A stretch of DNA of 64,000 bases from an uncultured Bacteroidia bacterium (GCA_902794005.1 CADBFO010000016.1:1-64000), one strand, 5' to 3'; positions 16,535 through 25,349 are shown, counted from the stretch's first letter. Notes: a model not told the origin generated them from the sequence alone. Numbers and translations are program-made.

Positions 16535-17368
16535 ATGAATAAACTCAAATTCTCAGTCCTCGGGGTTCTTCTTCTGAGCCTGTTCTCCTGCAAGAGCCAG
16601 TACGAAGTCCTGCTGTCCTCCAACGACGTGAATGCCAAATACCAGGCCGCCATGGAGTTCTTCAACAACAAGAAGTACATGAAGGCCGCCCAGCTGTTTG
16701 AATCGTTGGCCGTTCTGACCAGCGGCACCGCCAGGGACGACACGGTCCAGTACTACTGGGGGCTGTCCAATTACCGCAACAAGGACTACTACACGGCCGA
16801 ATCCAACTTTTCCCGCTTTGTTCAGAATTTCCCGCGCAGTCCCTTCGCCTCCGATGCGGCATTCTACCGCCTGGACTGCCTGTACCGCGCCACCTACCGC
16901 TGGGAACTGGATCAGCTTCCCACCCGGAGCTGCATGTCGCACATTGCCGAATACATGCGGGAGAACAAGGCTGACGACGTCCACATGGAGGCCTGCCGCA
17001 AGATGATGGCCGACCTGCAGGACCGCCTGGACCGCAAAGACTTCGAGGCCGGCCGCCAGTACTACCGCATGGAACAGTATCCGTCGGCCCGCATCAAACT
17101 GCTCAACGTGCTCAAGACCAACGCGAACAACAACTACCGGGAGGATGTGCTCTACTACACTGCGATGTCATCCTACCACTATGCGCGCCTGAGCGTGTGG
17201 CAGAAGCAGAAAGAACGTTATCTCACCTTTGTGGACGACTACCTCAACTTTGTGGGGGAATATCCCGAGTCCCGTTACCGCCATGAGCTGGACGGCATCT
17301 ACCGCCAGGTGCAGAAATTCCTCGGGAAGGACGGTGTGGCCGAGGAAGAGAAAGCGAATGAAAAATAA
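16535..17368 (+). CDS. bamD: BamD, outer-membrane assembly lipoprotein
   Basis: Tetratricopeptide lipoprotein of 277 residues that works with BamA to insert outer-membrane barrels. The start at 16535 (MNKLKFSVLGVLLLSLFSCKSQYE) gives a lipoprotein signal with lipid-attachment Cys19; an in-frame ATG at 16523 would overlap trxB and add only four residues. TPR-like helices follow (AMEFFNNKKYMKAAQLFESLA, YYWGLSNYRNKDYYTAESNFSRFVQNFPRSPFASDAAFYRLDC, the latter a typical BamD signature). Confidence 0.93.
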   Translation: MNKLKFSVLGVLLLSLFSCKSQYEVLLSSNDVNAKYQAAMEFFNNKKYMKAAQLFESLAVLTSGTARDDTVQYYWGLSNYRNKDYYTAESNFSRFVQNFPRSPFASDAAFYRLDCLYRATYRWELDQLPTRSCMSHIAEYMRENKADDVHMEACRKMMADLQDRLDRKDFEAGRQYYRMEQYPSARIKLLNVLKTNANNNYREDVLYYTAMSSYHYARLSVWQKQKERYLTFVDDYLNFVGEYPESRYRHELDGIYRQVQKFLGKDGVAEEEKANEK

Positions 17369-17424
17369 TTGAAACTTGTTGTTTCCCCGACGGGTATCTA
17401 ATATAGACAAGCTATTTTTAACAA

Positions 17425-17769
17425 ATGGAGAACAAAAAGAAAGTCCCTGTAAACACCGTGACGCGCGACATCAAGAATCTCGCCGCGCCCACCGGCAACA
17501 TCTACGAATCCGTGGTAATTCTCTATAAGCGCGCCAACCAGATTGCCGTCGCAGAGAAGAAAGAACTCATGAAGAAACTGGACGAGTTCCGCGGAGACCG
17601 AGACACCATGGAAGAGGTCTTCGAAAACAAAGAGCAGATCGAAATTTCCAAATACTATGAGCGTCAGCCCAAGCCGGACCTCGTAGCCATCTCGGAATTC
17701 GAAAACGGCGATCTGTTCTACCGCAAGGCCCAAAACGAAAACCCCATCGACATTTCTAGCGGAGAATAG
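17425..17769 (+). CDS. rpoZ: RNA polymerase omega subunit, Bacteroidota type
   Basis: Small 114-residue protein matching the Bacteroidota Rpb6/omega family in its pattern NIYESVVILYKRANQIAVAEKKELMKKLDEF, the equivalent of the omega helix that clamps the beta-prime C-terminus, with an acidic tail. It lies between bamD and recN, a common order in the phylum. The short size and divergence from the E. coli protein make this a family-context call. Confidence 0.8.
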   Translation: MENKKKVPVNTVTRDIKNLAAPTGNIYESVVILYKRANQIAVAEKKELMKKLDEFRGDRDTMEEVFENKEQIEISKYYERQPKPDLVAISEFENGDLFYRKAQNENPIDISSGE

Positions 17770-17772
17770 GCT

Positions 17773-19419
17773 ATGCTTTACAGCCTCTCCGTCTCCAATT
17801 ATATTTTGATCGGATCTCTGGAAACACGGTTTCCGGAGGGTCTTATCATTATCAGCGGAGAGACTGGGGCCGGCAAGTCCATCCTTCTCGGCGCCCTGTC
17901 ACTGGTTCTCGGAGCCAAGGCCGATGCCTCCATGGTGGGCCCGCACGGAGAGAACTGCGTGGTGGAAGCGGAGTTCGGCATGGACGAAGAAATCCGGGAC
18001 ATTCTCGCACAAGCCGACCTCCCCGCCGAAGGGGACCGGCTCATCCTTCGCCGGACCGTGGCAAAAAGCGGCCGTTCCCGGAGTTTCGCAGGAGACGAAC
18101 CCGTGAGCGTCAATGTGCTTCAGGAACTGGCATCCCGCCTGGTGGACATCCATTCCCAGCACCAGACACTCCGTCTTTCGGACGAGCGTTTCCGGATGGA
18201 AGCCCTGGATCTGTGGGCCGGTGCGGAAGCAGTGCGGAAGCAGTGCGGCCTCGCCTGGAACGCCCTGCAGGAGAGCCGGCGCGAACTCGCCTCTGTCGAA
18301 GAGCGGCTGAGCCGAGCCCGCGAGGAGCAGGAATACAATCATGCCCGCTGGGAGCGCCTGGACCGCGCCCGCCTGCAGGAAGGAGAACTGGAAGCGCTGG
18401 AGTGCGAACAAAAGCAGCTTTCCCACGCCGAGGAAATCAAGGAAAACCTCTGCTTTGCAGAGAATCTCCTGACGCCCGAACATGGAGAAGCGCTTTCGCA
18501 AAGCCTTCGCGAGTGCGCCAGACGGCTGGAGAAGGCCGGTTCCTTCATTCCCGGGCTGAATTCCCTGGCCGAGCGGCTGGCATCGGCCCGCCTGGAGGTG
18601 GAAGACATCGCCGCCGAAGTAGCTTCGGTGAACGAACGCACGGAGGCCTCGCCCGAGAGGCTGCAGGAAGTGGAAGACCGCCTTTCCCTGCTGTACGAGC
18701 TCATGCAAAGGCATGGCGTAGGAACGGTGGAAGAGCTTATTGCCCGAAGAAACCACCTGGAAAGCCTCGTGACGGACGCCACGCAACTGGTCACGGAAGT
18801 GGAGAAAGCACGGAAGGCCGTGGAAGAAAAACTTCGTCTGTATTCGGAATGCTGCGAGCGGCTTCACAGCCTTCGCGAAAAAGGGACGCAGGGATTCGCC
18901 GCCGCCATCCTGAAGGAGCTGCACGCCCTGGATCTGGAAAAAGCGCTCTTCCATGTCCAATTGGAAGACGCCACGCCCGGTGCCGATGGCCGCGACAGCG
19001 TCCGTTTCCTCTTTTCCTCTGCCGGTCATGCTCCTTCCGACGTGTCCAAAGCGGCCTCGGGCGGAGAACTGTCCCGAATCATGCTCAGCCTCAAGGCCGT
19101 AATGGCCCGCTTCAAACGGATGCCCACGCTGGTTTTCGACGAAATCGATACCGGCGTCTCGGGCAGCACCGCCGACAAGATGGGATCCCTGGTCTGCACC
19201 ATGGGTGCCGACATGCAGGTTTTCGCCATCACCCATCTGCCCCAGGTAGCCGCCAAGGGGAACGCCCATTACCTTGTATCCAAAACCGGCGATGTAACGT
19301 CGGTGCAGTACCTTAACGAAGACGGCCGCGTTCAGGAGCTGGCCCGGATGCTCTCCGGGGCCACCATCACCCCCGCAGCCATCGCCAATGCCAACGCCCT
19401 TTTACATCCCAGTTTATGA
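17773..19419 (+). CDS. recN: DNA repair protein RecN
   Basis: SMC-like ATPase of 548 residues acting in double-strand break repair. The N-terminal Walker A is GETGAGKSILLGALSLVLGAKAD near 31-53, followed by the VDIHSQHQTLRL segment. A central coiled coil spans roughly 150-370. The C-terminal ABC signature and Walker B are SKAASGGELSRIMLSLKAVMA and LVFDEIDTGVSGSTADKMG, and ITHLPQVAAKGNAHYLVSK follows. The stop codon overlaps the next start as ATGA. Confidence 0.97.
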   Translation: MLYSLSVSNYILIGSLETRFPEGLIIISGETGAGKSILLGALSLVLGAKADASMVGPHGENCVVEAEFGMDEEIRDILAQADLPAEGDRLILRRTVAKSGRSRSFAGDEPVSVNVLQELASRLVDIHSQHQTLRLSDERFRMEALDLWAGAEAVRKQCGLAWNALQESRRELASVEERLSRAREEQEYNHARWERLDRARLQEGELEALECEQKQLSHAEEIKENLCFAENLLTPEHGEALSQSLRECARRLEKAGSFIPGLNSLAERLASARLEVEDIAAEVASVNERTEASPERLQEVEDRLSLLYELMQRHGVGTVEELIARRNHLESLVTDATQLVTEVEKARKAVEEKLRLYSECCERLHSLREKGTQGFAAAILKELHALDLEKALFHVQLEDATPGADGRDSVRFLFSSAGHAPSDVSKAASGGELSRIMLSLKAVMARFKRMPTLVFDEIDTGVSGSTADKMGSLVCTMGADMQVFAITHLPQVAAKGNAHYLVSKTGDVTSVQYLNEDGRVQELARMLSGATITPAAIANANALLHPSL

Positions 19420-19871
19420 TTACCATGCCCCCTCCCACCCCCACCCTGGAAGATTTCCGGACACAACTTCGCAAGCACAACCTCAAGGCGACGCGTCAGC
19501 GTATGGCTGTTCACGAGGTTATGATGGAGCTCGGACACGCTTCCGCCGACATGGTGGGAGAAGAACTTGCGAGCCGCGGCTCCAAAGTAACGGTTGCCTC
19601 CGTGTACAACATCCTCTCCCAACTGGCCGATTTCAGGATTTACAACCGGCGCATGTCGGCCACCAACAAGATGTTCTTCGACATCAACACTTTTCATCAT
19701 ATCCATCTGTATGACCGCGAGAACCACACTTACCGTGACGTCATTGACGAAGAACTCCAGAGTCTGGTGCTTTCACACATGAAACGGCGCAAGTTCCGCG
19801 GATTCACCATTGAAGACATTGACATCCAGTTAATTGCACGGCCGACCAGCCGCAAATCCAGAAACACATGA
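19416..19871 (+). CDS. Fur-family metalloregulator (Fur/PerR-like)
   Basis: DNA-binding regulator of 151 residues. The winged helix (KHNLKATRQRMAVHEVMMELGHASADMVGEELASRGSKVTVASVYNILSQLADF) matches the Fur family, including the TVASVYN recognition helix. The dimerisation part keeps the HHIHLYD metal ligands but has no CxxC pair, so the structural zinc site of E. coli Fur or Bacillus PerR is missing. Whether it senses iron, peroxide or another signal is not visible. It overlaps recN by 4 nt; an ATG at 19425 is an alternative start. Confidence 0.88.
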   Translation: MITMPPPTPTLEDFRTQLRKHNLKATRQRMAVHEVMMELGHASADMVGEELASRGSKVTVASVYNILSQLADFRIYNRRMSATNKMFFDINTFHHIHLYDRENHTYRDVIDEELQSLVLSHMKRRKFRGFTIEDIDIQLIARPTSRKSRNT

Positions 19872-20521
19872 AAAAGTTTTTACTCCTCCTCGCTTTCTGC
19901 CTCGGCATGGCAGCAGCAAGTTCCTGCGTAAAGGAAAGCACCTTCGTTTATAACAACTACATGGATTTTGTCGTTTCGCATGAAGGGACCCTCGTCTCGG
20001 ACATCGGCGTCATCTTCCGTGTCGTGGAAAACAAGACCGGCAGCGAAGCCTGGAGACAGGAAGGAAGCCGTTTTTACATCCTCTGCGATATCCAGAACCG
20101 TGAAATGGATATTATCCTGAAAAACGTATTGGAAGTCCGGCAGCTCGAAGCGTCCCCCCTCGGAGAAATGGAAAAAGAGTATGCCGATCCCATTATCGTG
20201 AATGACAGCAGCGTTAGCGGACTCTACTTCAACATTTTCTACACCTACTATTACAATCCGGCATCCAACTATGCCCACAACACCCAGGTATGGTGGGACA
20301 GCCGCGACAACCAACTGAACCTCTATCTGTATCACGACGGAAACGGAGAGAATCCGGCCGAAATGGACGCCGACCTCCTCAAGGAAAAACAGGACGTACT
20401 CAGCATCCCTCTCACCGAAATCCGCAAAAACGGCGAGTTCTCCCGCTTGTCCGTCACCGTCTATGAACTCTCGTCCGACAGCAAGGAAGTGACGAAAAAC
20501 ACCTACAACCTCACCAACTAG
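19868..20521 (+). CDS. NigD-like lipoprotein
   Basis: Predicted lipoprotein of 217 residues with signal MKKFLLLLAFCLGMAAASSC. The body (RVVENKTGSEAWRQEGSRFYILCDIQNREMDIILKNVLEVR and NAHNTQVWWDSRDNQLNLYLYHDGNGENPAEM-like region) resembles the NigD family of Bacteroides, found in putative bacteriocin and envelope loci. Its function is unknown. It overlaps the Fur-family gene by 4 nt (ATGA) and is followed by a bidirectional terminator, so it ends the operon. Confidence 0.65.
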   Translation: MKKFLLLLAFCLGMAAASSCVKESTFVYNNYMDFVVSHEGTLVSDIGVIFRVVENKTGSEAWRQEGSRFYILCDIQNREMDIILKNVLEVRQLEASPLGEMEKEYADPIIVNDSSVSGLYFNIFYTYYYNPASNYAHNTQVWWDSRDNQLNLYLYHDGNGENPAEMDADLLKEKQDVLSIPLTEIRKNGEFSRLSVTVYELSSDSKEVTKNTYNLTN

Positions 20522-20546
20522 GCGGTCCCGGTACAGCAAATTAACC

Positions 20547-20583
20547 AAAAAAGCAGCCCCATCAAAATGAAGGCTGCTTTTTT
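20547..20583. terminator. Bidirectional terminator between nigD-like gene and tRNA-His
   Basis: A-run, 6-7 bp GC-rich stem AGCAGCC/GGCTGCT, 13-nt loop and T-run of six, symmetrical on both strands. It ends the plus-strand operon and the minus-strand tRNA-His transcript. Confidence 0.92.
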
Positions 20584-20584
20584 G

Positions 20585-20661
20585 TGGGGTGGATGATGGG
20601 GCTCGAACCCACGACACTCGGAACCACAATCCGATGCTCTACCGACTGAACTACATCCACC
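20585..20661 (-). tRNA. tRNA-His (GTG anticodon)
   Basis: On the minus strand the sequence folds as a cloverleaf: G at position -1, acceptor GTGGATG/CATCCAC, D-arm GTTCAGTCGGTAGAGC, anticodon arm TCGGA-TTGTGGT-TCCGA with GTG, T-arm GTGGG-TTCGAGC-CCCAT, discriminator C73, then CCA encoded in the genome (20585-20587). The extra G(-1) opposite C73 is the histidine identity feature. Confidence 0.97.
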
Positions 20662-20673
20662 GTATTGGGACTG

Positions 20674-20681
20674 CAAATGTA
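20674..20681 (-). promoter_or_regulatory. -7 promoter box (TACATTTG) for tRNA-His
   Basis: TACATTTG on the minus strand, 12 nt before the mature tRNA 5' end, which fits a very short pre-tRNA leader. Confidence 0.65.
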
Positions 20682-20723
20682 AGGAATTTTTCTATCTTTC
20701 CAAAATTTTTCAATTATAATTCC

Positions 20724-20731
20724 TATCTTTG
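20724..20731 (+). promoter_or_regulatory. -7 promoter box (TATCTTTG) for the carboxyltransferase gene
   Basis: TATCTTTG lies 27 nt before the ATG at 20759. It overlaps a TTTGCG-AATA-CGCAAA inverted repeat (20728-20743) across the expected transcript start, which could be an operator. Confidence 0.7.
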
Positions 20732-20758
20732 CGAATACGCAAATACTGAAAACCGACT

Positions 20759-22543
20759 ATGGCAAAACGTGAAATCAAGTTCTCCCTGGTTTACAGGGAC
20801 ATGTGGCAGAGCTCCGGAAAATATGTCCCCCGGGTGGACCAGCTGCTGGAAGTGGCGCCCGCCATCATCGACATGGGCTGTTTCGACCGCGTGGAGACCA
20901 ACGGCGGTGCCTTCGAGCAGGTGAACCTCCTGTTCGGCGAAAACCCCAACAAAGCCGTGCGCGCCTGGACCGCCCCCTTCCACAAGGCCGGCATCCAGAC
21001 CCACATGCTCGAACGCGGCCTCAACGCCCTCCGCATGAACCCCGTCCCGCTGGATGTGCGCGAACTCATGTTCAAGGTGAAGAAAAAGCAGGGAACGGAT
21101 ATCGCCCGCTCTTTCTGCGGCCTCAACGACCACCGCAACCTCAAAGGCTCCGTCATCGGCGCCAAGAAGGGCGGAATGATTTCACAGGTTGCCCTCTCCA
21201 TTACGCATTCCCCCGTTCACACGGTTGCCTATTACATGGACATCGTGGACAAGGTGGTGGAATACGGGGCCGATGAAATCTGCCTCAAGGACATGGCCGG
21301 CATCGGCCGCCCCAATGTGCTGGGAGAACTGGTGGCCGGCATCAAGCAAAAGCATCCCCATATCAAGGTCCAATACCACGGACATTCAGGACCCGGCTTT
21401 TCCGTAGCTTCCATGCTGGAAGTGGCCCGCGCCGGCGCCGACTACCTGGATGTGGCCGTCGAGCCGCTTTCCTGGGGAAAGGTTCACCCGGACGTCATCA
21501 CCATCCGCGAGATGCTCCGCTGCGACGGCTTCCTGGTGAAAGACCTCAACATGGACGCTTACATGGAAGTTCGCCGCCTCACCCAGAAGTTCATCGACGA
21601 TTTCCTGGGCTACTGGATCAACCCCAGCAACAAGCTCATGACGTCCCTCCTGGTGGGCTGCGGTCTTCCCGGCGGCATGATGGGTTCCATGATGGCCGAC
21701 CTCAAAGGCTTCCAGGGTGCCATCAACGCCGCCCAGCGTGCCCACGGCCGCCCCGAAATGAGCCTGGACACCCTCATGGTGAAACTCTTCGAGGAAGTGG
21801 AATACGTGTGGCCGCGCCTGGGTTATCCGCCGCTCGTGACACCGTTCAGCCAGTATGTAAAGAATACGGCCCTCATGAACCTTTTCAACATGCTCAACGA
21901 CAAGCCGCGCTGGACCACCATCGACAAAGACACCTGGGGCATGATTCTGGGCAATATGGGCAAACTTCCCGGTGAACTGGATCCGGAAATCGTGGCCCTG
22001 GCCAAGGAGAAGGGTCTGGCGTTCAGCAGCGGAAACCCGCAGGACAATTATCCCGACGAACTTCCCAAGTTCCGCAAGATGATGGAGGAGGAAGGCTGGG
22101 ACTGCGGCGAGGACGAGGAAGAACTCTTCGAACTGGCCATGCACGAGCGCCAGTACCGGGATTACAGGAGCGGCATTGCCAAGGAACGTTTCAACAAGGA
22201 GCTGGAAGAGTTCAAGGCCAAAGCCGGCGCCCCCATCGCAGTGGAACGGCCGGTGGTGGAGATGCCCAAGTTTTCCGTGGAGGAATACACCGCCCGCTAT
22301 CCCAAGGCCACACCCCTGCAGTGCCCGGTCAAGGGTCAGCTTCTGTGGGAACTGGACGTGGACGACGTTTCCAAGGCCCCGGCCGTCGGAAAGAAAGTGA
22401 AGGCCGGAGAAGTCATCGGCCATGTGCAGACCTATTACGGCATCGAAGATGTCGTGGCTGCCGTGGACGGGCTTGTGGTAGCCGTCCTCGGGAAGCAGGG
22501 AGACAGGGTGGAGAAGGGCGAGATCGTCGCTTTCATCCAATAG
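20759..22543 (+). CDS. Oxaloacetate decarboxylase/pyruvate carboxylase B-type carboxyltransferase
   Basis: Protein of 594 residues. Residues to about 300 form the carboxyltransferase TIM barrel (FSLVYRDMWQSSGKY, RVETNGGAFEQVNLLFGENP, ICLKDMAGIGRP, VQYHGHSGPG with the metal-site HxH). The middle is the conserved PYC_OADA region (GGMMGSMM, LGYPPLVTPFSQYVKNTALMN). The last 80 residues form a biotinyl/lipoyl-type domain, but at the place of the biotin motif AMKM it reads T-Y-Y-G (558-561), so the lysine is replaced by Tyr560. The enzyme would transfer carboxyl groups between biotin and pyruvate/oxaloacetate, presumably with a separate biotin carrier. It has its own promoter and terminator. Confidence 0.85.
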   Translation: MAKREIKFSLVYRDMWQSSGKYVPRVDQLLEVAPAIIDMGCFDRVETNGGAFEQVNLLFGENPNKAVRAWTAPFHKAGIQTHMLERGLNALRMNPVPLDVRELMFKVKKKQGTDIARSFCGLNDHRNLKGSVIGAKKGGMISQVALSITHSPVHTVAYYMDIVDKVVEYGADEICLKDMAGIGRPNVLGELVAGIKQKHPHIKVQYHGHSGPGFSVASMLEVARAGADYLDVAVEPLSWGKVHPDVITIREMLRCDGFLVKDLNMDAYMEVRRLTQKFIDDFLGYWINPSNKLMTSLLVGCGLPGGMMGSMMADLKGFQGAINAAQRAHGRPEMSLDTLMVKLFEEVEYVWPRLGYPPLVTPFSQYVKNTALMNLFNMLNDKPRWTTIDKDTWGMILGNMGKLPGELDPEIVALAKEKGLAFSSGNPQDNYPDELPKFRKMMEEEGWDCGEDEEELFELAMHERQYRDYRSGIAKERFNKELEEFKAKAGAPIAVERPVVEMPKFSVEEYTARYPKATPLQCPVKGQLLWELDVDDVSKAPAVGKKVKAGEVIGHVQTYYGIEDVVAAVDGLVVAVLGKQGDRVEKGEIVAFIQ

Positions 22544-22573
22544 GAATCGTAAAAAACAGCAAATAAACACCTG

Positions 22574-22612
22574 AAACAACACAATCTTTTTTCCGATTGT
22601 GTTGTTTTTCTT
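22574..22612 (+). terminator. Intrinsic terminator of the carboxyltransferase gene
   Basis: A 13-bp perfect stem (22574-22586 with 22595-22607), 8-nt loop, then a T-rich tract. It lies 30 nt after the stop codon. Confidence 0.93.
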
Positions 22613-22634
22613 TTTTATGGGGTATCTTGGCGTC

Positions 22635-23318
22635 ATGAAGATTTTGGACATGTGCCCGGACGAGCGGCCCCGGGAGAAAATGCGCCTCAGGGGCGCGAAG
22701 GCCCTCTCCAATGCCGAACTGCTGGCAATCCTGCTGGGAAGCGGCACCGAAGGCAGGAATGTGATGGAAGTGGCGCAAGGACTGATGGCCTGCGCCAAAG
22801 GGCGGCTGACCCTTCTGGGGGCAATGCCGCTGGAAAGGCTCATCTCGCACAAAGGGGTGGGAGAAGCCAGAGCCGTGGGCATCGCAGCCGCCCTGGAACT
22901 GGGACGGCGCGCTTTCGAAGAGGCGGCCGTTATCGACAAACGCTCCGTCACTTCACCGCAACTGGTGTATCAGCTCATGCTTCCTTCCCTCAAAAACCTG
23001 GATCACGAGGAATGCTGGGTCCTGTTCCTGAACAAGGCCAACTACATCATCGGCCGGGAGATGATTACCTCCGGATCCCTGGACAGCACCCCGCTGGATA
23101 TCGGCCGGATTCTCAAAAAAGCCATCGAGAAGCAGAGCAGCCACATCATCCTTGTGCATAACCACCCTTCCGGCTCCCCGCTGCCCGGCCAGGCCGATAT
23201 CTTCCAGACCGACCTGCTGAAGAAAGCCCTGAGCGCGATTGGCATCACCCTGACCGACCATGTCATCGTTGCCGACGGGGCCTTCTATTCTTTCTCGGAA
23301 GAACGGGTAGGGAAATAA
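22635..23318 (+). CDS. radC: RadC-family JAB-domain protein
   Basis: Protein of 227 residues with an N-terminal helix-hairpin-helix region (LRGAKALSNAELLAILLGSGTEGRNV and GVGEARAVGIAAALELGRR) and a C-terminal JAB/MPN metalloprotease-like domain. The metal motif is ILVHNHPSGSPLPGQAD (HxH...D). Named for DNA repair, but its biochemical role is unsettled. The start was set at ATG 22635; ATG 22617 in frame lies inside the T-tract region. A degenerate -7 box (TATCTTGG, 22623-22630) would make the transcript nearly leaderless. Confidence 0.92.
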   Translation: MKILDMCPDERPREKMRLRGAKALSNAELLAILLGSGTEGRNVMEVAQGLMACAKGRLTLLGAMPLERLISHKGVGEARAVGIAAALELGRRAFEEAAVIDKRSVTSPQLVYQLMLPSLKNLDHEECWVLFLNKANYIIGREMITSGSLDSTPLDIGRILKKAIEKQSSHIILVHNHPSGSPLPGQADIFQTDLLKKALSAIGITLTDHVIVADGAFYSFSEERVGK

Positions 23319-23326
23319 ATTTTTTC

Positions 23327-23334
23327 TATCTTTG
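23327..23334 (+). promoter_or_regulatory. -7 promoter box (TATCTTTG) for upp
   Basis: TATCTTTG lies 25 nt before the upp ATG, starting 8 nt after the radC stop. Confidence 0.7.
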
Positions 23335-23359
23335 TAAGGTAGTCACAAATTCCTGGAAT

Positions 23360-24013
23360 ATGAAAGTCGTCAACCTTGGAGAGAACAACTCTGTTCTGAA
23401 CACTTACATTGCAGAGATACGCGATGCGCGCATCCAGAAAGACAGTCTCCGTTTTCGCACCAACCTGCAGCGGGTGGGCCGGGTTTTCGCCTATGAAATT
23501 TCGCGTACGCTGCAGTATTCGGAAAAAGACGTAACCACTCCGCTGGCCGTGGCCAGGGTCTCCACCTTCGACACTCCGCTGGTGATTGCGGCCATCCTAA
23601 GGGCCGGAATGCCCCTGCAGAGCGGCATCCTGGACGTTTTCGACCATGCAGAAAGCGCGTTTCTCTCCACCTACCGCAAACACGGGAAGGGAGACTATTT
23701 CAAGGTTTATTCAGACTATTGCACCTGCCCTTCACTGGAAGGGAAAACCCTCATCGTGGCCGACCCTTTGCTGGCCACCGGCGCATCCATGGAAAGCGCC
23801 CTCCTGAAACTGGAGGAAGAAGGCGGGGAGGCTGCCACCATTCATTTGGTCTGCCCCGTCGCCAGCCGCTACGCCGTCGATCAGCTCCTGCAGAAACTGG
23901 ACAACAAATACACCCTCTGGGTGGCCGCCATCGATGAGGAACTCACCAGTCACAACTACATCATCCCCGGCCTCGGAGACGCCGGAGACCTGGCCTACGG
24001 CGGCAAAAGATAG
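23360..24013 (+). CDS. upp: Uracil phosphoribosyltransferase
   Basis: Pyrimidine salvage enzyme of 217 residues forming UMP from uracil and PRPP. The type-I PRTase loop is LIVADPLLATGASMESALLKL near 131-151, with the uracil-binding end NYIIPGLGDAGDLAYGGKR. The N-terminal part has ILRAGMPLQSGILDVFDHA. It is followed 14 nt later by miaB on the same strand. Confidence 0.94.
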   Translation: MKVVNLGENNSVLNTYIAEIRDARIQKDSLRFRTNLQRVGRVFAYEISRTLQYSEKDVTTPLAVARVSTFDTPLVIAAILRAGMPLQSGILDVFDHAESAFLSTYRKHGKGDYFKVYSDYCTCPSLEGKTLIVADPLLATGASMESALLKLEEEGGEAATIHLVCPVASRYAVDQLLQKLDNKYTLWVAAIDEELTSHNYIIPGLGDAGDLAYGGKR

Positions 24014-24027
24014 CCGTATCCTTCACT

Positions 24028-25338
24028 ATGAAAAAAGCCTATATCGAAACCTACGGGTGTCAGATGAATGTCAATGACACCGAAGTCATTTTTGCCATAC
24101 TCGGGGAAGCCGGTTACGAGCGCACGGAGAAAATGGAAGAAGCCAGCCTTGTCATGGCCAACACCTGCTCCATCCGCGACAATGCCGAGCAGCGCATCTG
24201 GGGACGCCTGGACGTGTTCAACCAGCAGAAGAAAGCCCGTCCCGGGGTTCTGGTCGGCATCGTGGGCTGCATGGCGGAGCGCCTGAAAGACAAGCTCCTG
24301 GACACCGGGAAAGTGGATCTTGTCGTGGGCCCCGACGCCTACCGCTCCCTGCCCCGCCTCCTGAATGCCATCACTCCGGACAAGCCCCAGATAGACGTTC
24401 TCCTCTCCAGGGACGAGACTTATGCCGACATCACTCCCGTCCGCACGGATCGCAACGGCATATCGGCCTTCATTTCCATCATGCGGGGATGCAATAACGT
24501 ATGCTCCTACTGCGTGGTCCCCTATACCCGCGGAGCCGAGCGCTCCCGGGACGCCCATTCCATTGTCCGCGAGGCCTGCGACGTGTATGCCCGGGGCTAC
24601 AAGGAAGTGACGCTCCTGGGGCAGAACGTGGACTCCTATCTTTGGAAAAGCGCCGGCGAAAGCGTGAACTTCGCCCGCCTGCTGGAAATGGTCGCCGCCG
24701 TCGCGCCCGACCTGCGCGTCCGTTTCGCCACTTCGCACCCCAAGGACATCAGCGACGAAGTCATCCGGACCATGGCCGAGCATCCCAACATCTGCCGGCA
24801 TATCCATCTTCCGGTGCAGTCCGGCAGTTCCCGGATGCTGGAGAAAATGCGCCGCAAGTACGACCGGGAATGGTACCTGGAGCGCGTCGCCAAAATCCGG
24901 AGCCTCATCCCGGACTGCGGGCTCACCACCGACGTGATTGCCGGATTCTGCTCGGAAACGGAGCAGGACCACCGGGAAACCCTGTCCCTGATGGAGGAAG
25001 TGGGGTTCGACTGGGCCTTCATGTTCGCCTATTCGGAGCGCCCCGGCACCCTCGCCCAAAGGAATTATCCCGACGACATTCCGGCCGATGTCAAAAACCG
25101 CCGGCTGAACGAGATTATCGAGCTCCAGAACCGCAAGTCGCTGGAGCGCTACCGCGCCCAGATTGGCAAAGCGGTGGAAGTGCTGGTGGAAGGCCCGTCA
25201 AAAAGGGACCCGGAACAGCTCTGCGGCCGTGCCTCCAACAACATGATGTGCGTCTTCCCGGCCCTGGACCGCAAAATCGGAACCTATGTGCGCGTCCGGG
25301 TGAAAGACTGCACATCGGCCACCCTTATCTGCGAATAA
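24028..25338 (+). CDS. miaB: tRNA-2-methylthio-N6-dimethylallyladenosine synthase
   Basis: Radical-SAM methylthiotransferase of 436 residues that adds the methylthio group at A37 of tRNAs reading UNN codons. The N-terminal UPF0004 domain holds ETYGCQMNVNDTEV, NTCSIRDNAEQR and GIVGCMAERL, whose three cysteines bind the auxiliary cluster. The radical-SAM motif is MRGCNNVCSYCVVPYTRGAERSR (CxxxCxxC). A C-terminal TRAM domain follows (about 375-436, VEVLVEGPSKRDPEQLCGRASNN). Confidence 0.96.
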   Translation: MKKAYIETYGCQMNVNDTEVIFAILGEAGYERTEKMEEASLVMANTCSIRDNAEQRIWGRLDVFNQQKKARPGVLVGIVGCMAERLKDKLLDTGKVDLVVGPDAYRSLPRLLNAITPDKPQIDVLLSRDETYADITPVRTDRNGISAFISIMRGCNNVCSYCVVPYTRGAERSRDAHSIVREACDVYARGYKEVTLLGQNVDSYLWKSAGESVNFARLLEMVAAVAPDLRVRFATSHPKDISDEVIRTMAEHPNICRHIHLPVQSGSSRMLEKMRRKYDREWYLERVAKIRSLIPDCGLTTDVIAGFCSETEQDHRETLSLMEEVGFDWAFMFAYSERPGTLAQRNYPDDIPADVKNRRLNEIIELQNRKSLERYRAQIGKAVEVLVEGPSKRDPEQLCGRASNNMMCVFPALDRKIGTYVRVRVKDCTSATLICE

Positions 25339-25349
25339 AAAAAAATCAT

